This document shows positions 60,184 through 64,000 of a stretch of 64,000 nt of DNA, in pieces (positions within the stretch are counted from its first letter, which is position 1; each line of letters starts with the position of its first letter). Position numbers and translations under genes: made by a program. Below the pieces are notes generated by a model, which was not told the DNA's origin, searched no databases, and saw only the letters and a list, made by a program, of their open reading frames with translations. Source of the stretch: Streptomyces sp. Mut1 (GTDB taxonomy: Bacteria > Actinomycetota > Actinomycetes > Streptomycetales > Streptomycetaceae); contig NZ_CP120997.1 of the NCBI RefSeq assembly GCF_030719295.1, positions 2,922,001 to 2,986,000 of the forward strand, written 5' to 3'.

Positions 60184-60654
60184 TCAGCCGCGGTCGGCGC
60201 TGTCGACGCCGTCCCAGAGGTTGGAGTGCCACGGCCCGCCGGACTCGTCCGGCTGCCCGTTGCGCTCCTTGACCGCGTCGGGGTCGACCACTGTGTAGCC
60301 GGTCTCCCCGGGAAGAAGGTAGTGCAGGTGCTCACGGGCCAGCCGCTTGATGTACGCGTCGTCCTGGAGCCGCGCCTTCTCGTCGCGCAGCTCCTCGGTA
60401 CGTGTCTCGGCCTCCCGCGCCAGCCGCCGCTGGTCGGAGATCTCGTCGCGCTGCGACACGTACTGGCGCATCGGATACGCGAGGGCGACGATCAGCGAGC
60501 AGACGATCAGGGCCAGGAAGGCGGCCCGGCCGGTGAGCCGGGAGCGGCGGGCCTGCCGGCGGTTCTGCGACCGGTAGACGCGGGCGGCGGTCTGCTCCCC
60601 GAGCAGCCGCAGCCGGGTCGCGGTGGAGAACCGGTCCCGGTCCTTCGCGGCCAT
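60184..60654 (-). CDS. divIC: Septum formation initiator (DivIC/FtsB-like)
   Basis: A 156-aa bitopic division protein: a basic cytoplasmic N-terminus (about 1-42), one transmembrane helix (43-60, AAFLALIVCSLIVALAY), an extracellular coiled coil (62-100, QYVSQRDEISDQRRLAREAETRTEELRDEKARLQ) and the DivIC motif YIKRLAREHLHYLLPGETGY. It bridges FtsL and FtsQ in the divisome; in Streptomyces it supports sporulation septation. Its gene is just downstream of eno, the conserved location. Confidence 0.9.
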   Translation of the reverse strand: MAAKDRDRFSTATRLRLLGEQTAARVYRSQNRRQARRSRLTGRAAFLALIVCSLIVALAYPMRQYVSQRDEISDQRRLAREAETRTEELRDEKARLQDDAYIKRLAREHLHYLLPGETGYTVVDPDAVKERNGQPDESGGPWHSNLWDGVDSADRG

Positions 60655-60740
60655 GTCTCCGCCTCCCCATTACGCACGTCCGTCCCCGCACACGGTACGG
60701 GACCGAGTGCGGGGACGGACGGAGGCCGGGGCACTTGACC

Positions 60741-60781
60741 CCGCCGGGCCGCCGGCGCCCTCGGGCGCGGCGGCCGGGCGG
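60741..60781 (-). terminator. Terminator of eno
   Basis: CCGCCGGGCCGCCGGCGCCC pairs with GGGCGCGGCGGCCGGGCGG with one interruption, starting six bases past the eno stop. Confidence 0.7.
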
Positions 60782-60786
60782 AGGTG

Positions 60787-62139
<1,353 letters not shown>

Positions 62140-62297
62140 CTAACCGGCCCGGCCGTCCGCGTCGGCCGGGCGCCCGGACCCTGGGACGAAAAAGGACCCA
62201 AGGGCGGGCACAGCCGGACATAGCGCCAGATATTTACTGGCCAGTAACTACAACAGTTGAACGATCACACCCCGCCCGGACCACAAAAAGCGGCATG

Positions 62298-62342
62298 CCC
62301 CGGCCCGGCACGCACGGGGGGAAGGTGCGCGCCGGGCCGGGG
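62298..62342 (-). terminator. Terminator of rpfA
   Basis: Perfect CCCCGGCCCGGC / GCCGGGCCGGGG arms, extended by CAC/GTG inside, 33 bases past the rpfA stop. Confidence 0.8.
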
Positions 62343-62374
62343 CGGCCTGAGCGGTCAGCGAGGAGGGACCGCGA

Positions 62375-63133
<759 letters not shown>

Positions 63134-63138
63134 TCACC

Positions 63139-63330
63139 GACGCCTGCGAGGTGAGCTGTCGGGTTCGGGCCAAGTGAGTTGCCCGGCCGCGCCTCTGGCG
63201 CGACTTCACCCCTAGCCGGTCCTGATCGTCTCCCGACGATCCGGCCCAGCGCTTACCTGGGTCCCCCGCTCCTGCCTACGGCGCTTTACGCGTCTGTTCC
63301 CTTCGACCGACGGCAGGATTCGGCGTGACG
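63139..63330 (-). promoter_or_regulatory. ydaO/yuaA-type (c-di-AMP) riboswitch
   Basis: In the untranslated leader of rpfA, read leftward, I see AATCCTGCC, GGCAGGAGCGGGGGACCCA, GGGGTGAA and CGAACCCGACAGCTCACCTCGCAGGCG. These are the conserved segments of the ydaO class in their proper order. The class binds c-di-AMP and usually turns expression off; a ydaO element controls rpfA in S. coelicolor. The boundaries are approximate. Confidence 0.88.
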
Positions 63331-63501
63331 GTCGACGGGGCCCGCGGTGCGAGCGGTTCTGACCGTAATCACACGTAACCCTCATATTCAAAGATGGACA
63401 TACCGGATAATCATCCCGTATGAGCATCCGATGAACCCTCATTTACGCAGGTCGGAACGGATGCGGAGGGACCTCCCGGACAAGATGCGTGAGTTCACGC
63501 A
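63331..63501 (-). promoter_or_regulatory. Promoter region of rpfA
   Basis: Locally AT-richer DNA upstream of the riboswitch, with GTGATTACGGTCA and ATTATCCGG-like elements, where rpfA transcription must start. No gene is seen. I cannot fix the exact start. Confidence 0.4.
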
Positions 63502-63547
63502 AAGAGACCCATGTCTCACTTGGTCAAAAGTGGGACATGGGCCTCTT
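63502..63547 (-). terminator. Hairpin after the right-edge LysM gene
   Basis: AAGAGACCCATGTCTCACTT pairs with AAGTGGGACATGGGCCTCTT (few mismatches) with a 6-base loop, 48 bases past the stop at 63595. Lower in GC than the other terminators here. Confidence 0.7.
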
Positions 63548-63594
63548 AAACCCCCCAAAAATCGGGGTGTCTTCAGCTGTTCATCGGACCGTGG

Positions 63595-64000
63595 TCACTG
63601 GGCGTCAAGCCCCAGGTCAAGGTTCTGGCCGGGCAGGATGAGGTCCGGGTCGGAGCCGACCTCGTCCTTGTTCGCCTCGTACAGCCCGGTCCAGCCGCCG
63701 GGCAGCTCCTGCGCCTCGGCGATCGCCCACAGGTTGTCGCCGGGCCGGACGGTGTACGTGCCGTCAGCTTCCCGCGCTCCGGTGTCGCGTGCCTCACCGT
63801 CACCCCGCGAGGCGTGCCGGCCCGTGTCGCGGCCGCTGTCCGCCTCGGCCGTGTCGTCGGGCGCCGGGGTGCCCCGGTGCTTGCCGCCCGTCTCCCTCGC
63901 ACCGTCCGAGGAGCCGGACGGGTCGGTGGAGGGGGCGGTGGACGGGTCGGCGGAGGCGGAGGGGTCGGCGGACGGCGCGCCGGACGGGTCGGCCGACGGG
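63595..64000 (-). CDS. LysM-domain protein, probable second Rpf (5' end outside window)
   Basis: Only the last 135 codons are seen. A Pro/Ser/Asp-Ala linker (repeats of PSADPSGA type) is followed by a charged segment rich in Asp/Gly/Arg, then a C-terminal LysM domain (YTVRPGDNLWAIAEAQELPGGWTGLYE...DLILPGQNLDLG). The LysM is of the same subtype as in rpfA next door (GDSLSEIA...[10 protein letters not shown]). By recall, S. coelicolor has rpfC beside rpfA; the missing N-terminus should show a signal peptide and an Rpf domain. Assignment as RpfC is inference. Confidence 0.8.
   Translation of the reverse strand, partial: PSADPSGAPSADPSASADPSTAPSTDPSGSSDGARETGGKHRGTPAPDDTAEADSGRDTGRHASRGDGEARDTGAREADGTYTVRPGDNLWAIAEAQELPGGWTGLYEANKDEVGSDPDLILPGQNLDLGLDAQ

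Overview
The window is a GC-rich actinobacterial chromosome segment, almost certainly Streptomyces. The evidence is very high third-position GC, many GTG starts, ATGA/GTGA overlaps, a SARP regulator, conservon-type roadblock proteins, Rpf muralytic proteins, and a tRNA-Leu with anticodon UAA, the only tRNA that reads the rare UUA codon (bldA). From memory, gene order follows the conserved core arm around sigI-hut-cbs-eno-rpfA of S. coelicolor, with accessory modules inserted.

Layout. 1-4080: minus-strand operon of four secreted or surface proteins (sortase-type LPKTG protein, DUF916-like membrane protein, second membrane-anchored protein, Thr/Gly-rich secreted protein running off the left edge). 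4248-6687: partner-switching module of anti-sigma kinase, STAS antagonist and SigB/F/G-type sigma factor. 6790-12321: histidine degradation operon hutU, an M20 amidohydrolase, hutF, hutI, with a dyad-rich operator upstream. 12567-14692: operon of three roadblock/LC7 proteins and one DUF4388-like protein, followed by a 455-bp nested inverted repeat. 15161-16000: RpiR-type regulator.

16559-27282: the most interesting module, a two-peptide class II lanthipeptide cluster. It has a lacticin 3147/haloduracin-like alpha precursor and a beta precursor (core ends CPTTKCTSQC), two different LanM synthetases, a C39-peptidase LanT exporter, a 57-aa two-helix membrane protein that may give immunity, and a luciferase-like oxidoreductase that fits the LanJ(C) role of reducing Dha to D-Ala. 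A convergent SARP is the likely activator.

27615-36927: mostly core genes (cystathionine beta-synthase, SGNH hydrolase, thiolase, Bax-inhibitor-1 protein), then a divergent hemerythrin/DUF2249 gene and Fe-S-type winged-helix regulator sharing a palindrome. 37222-41666: accessory patch (epimerase, TPR regulator, DUF397 protein, JmjC-type oxygenase with a TTA codon, unknown protein) abutting bldA at 41847-41932. 42192-51553: beta-mannoside utilisation locus (GH2 mannosidase, complete oligopeptide-type ABC importer, LacI regulator with three operator-like palindromes). 51761-64000: ABC/FtsX exporter, cyclopropane synthase, NDH-2, Ppx/GppA, DUF501, DivIC/FtsB-like protein, enolase, RpfA with a ydaO-type (c-di-AMP) riboswitch leader, and a second LysM protein running off the right edge.

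bldA and three TTA-containing genes (two roadblock genes, the JmjC gene) lie in the same window, suggesting developmental translational control. Many convergent gene pairs are separated by perfect GC-rich hairpins. All functional statements rest on reading motifs in the sequence plus recalled family knowledge; no database search was run.
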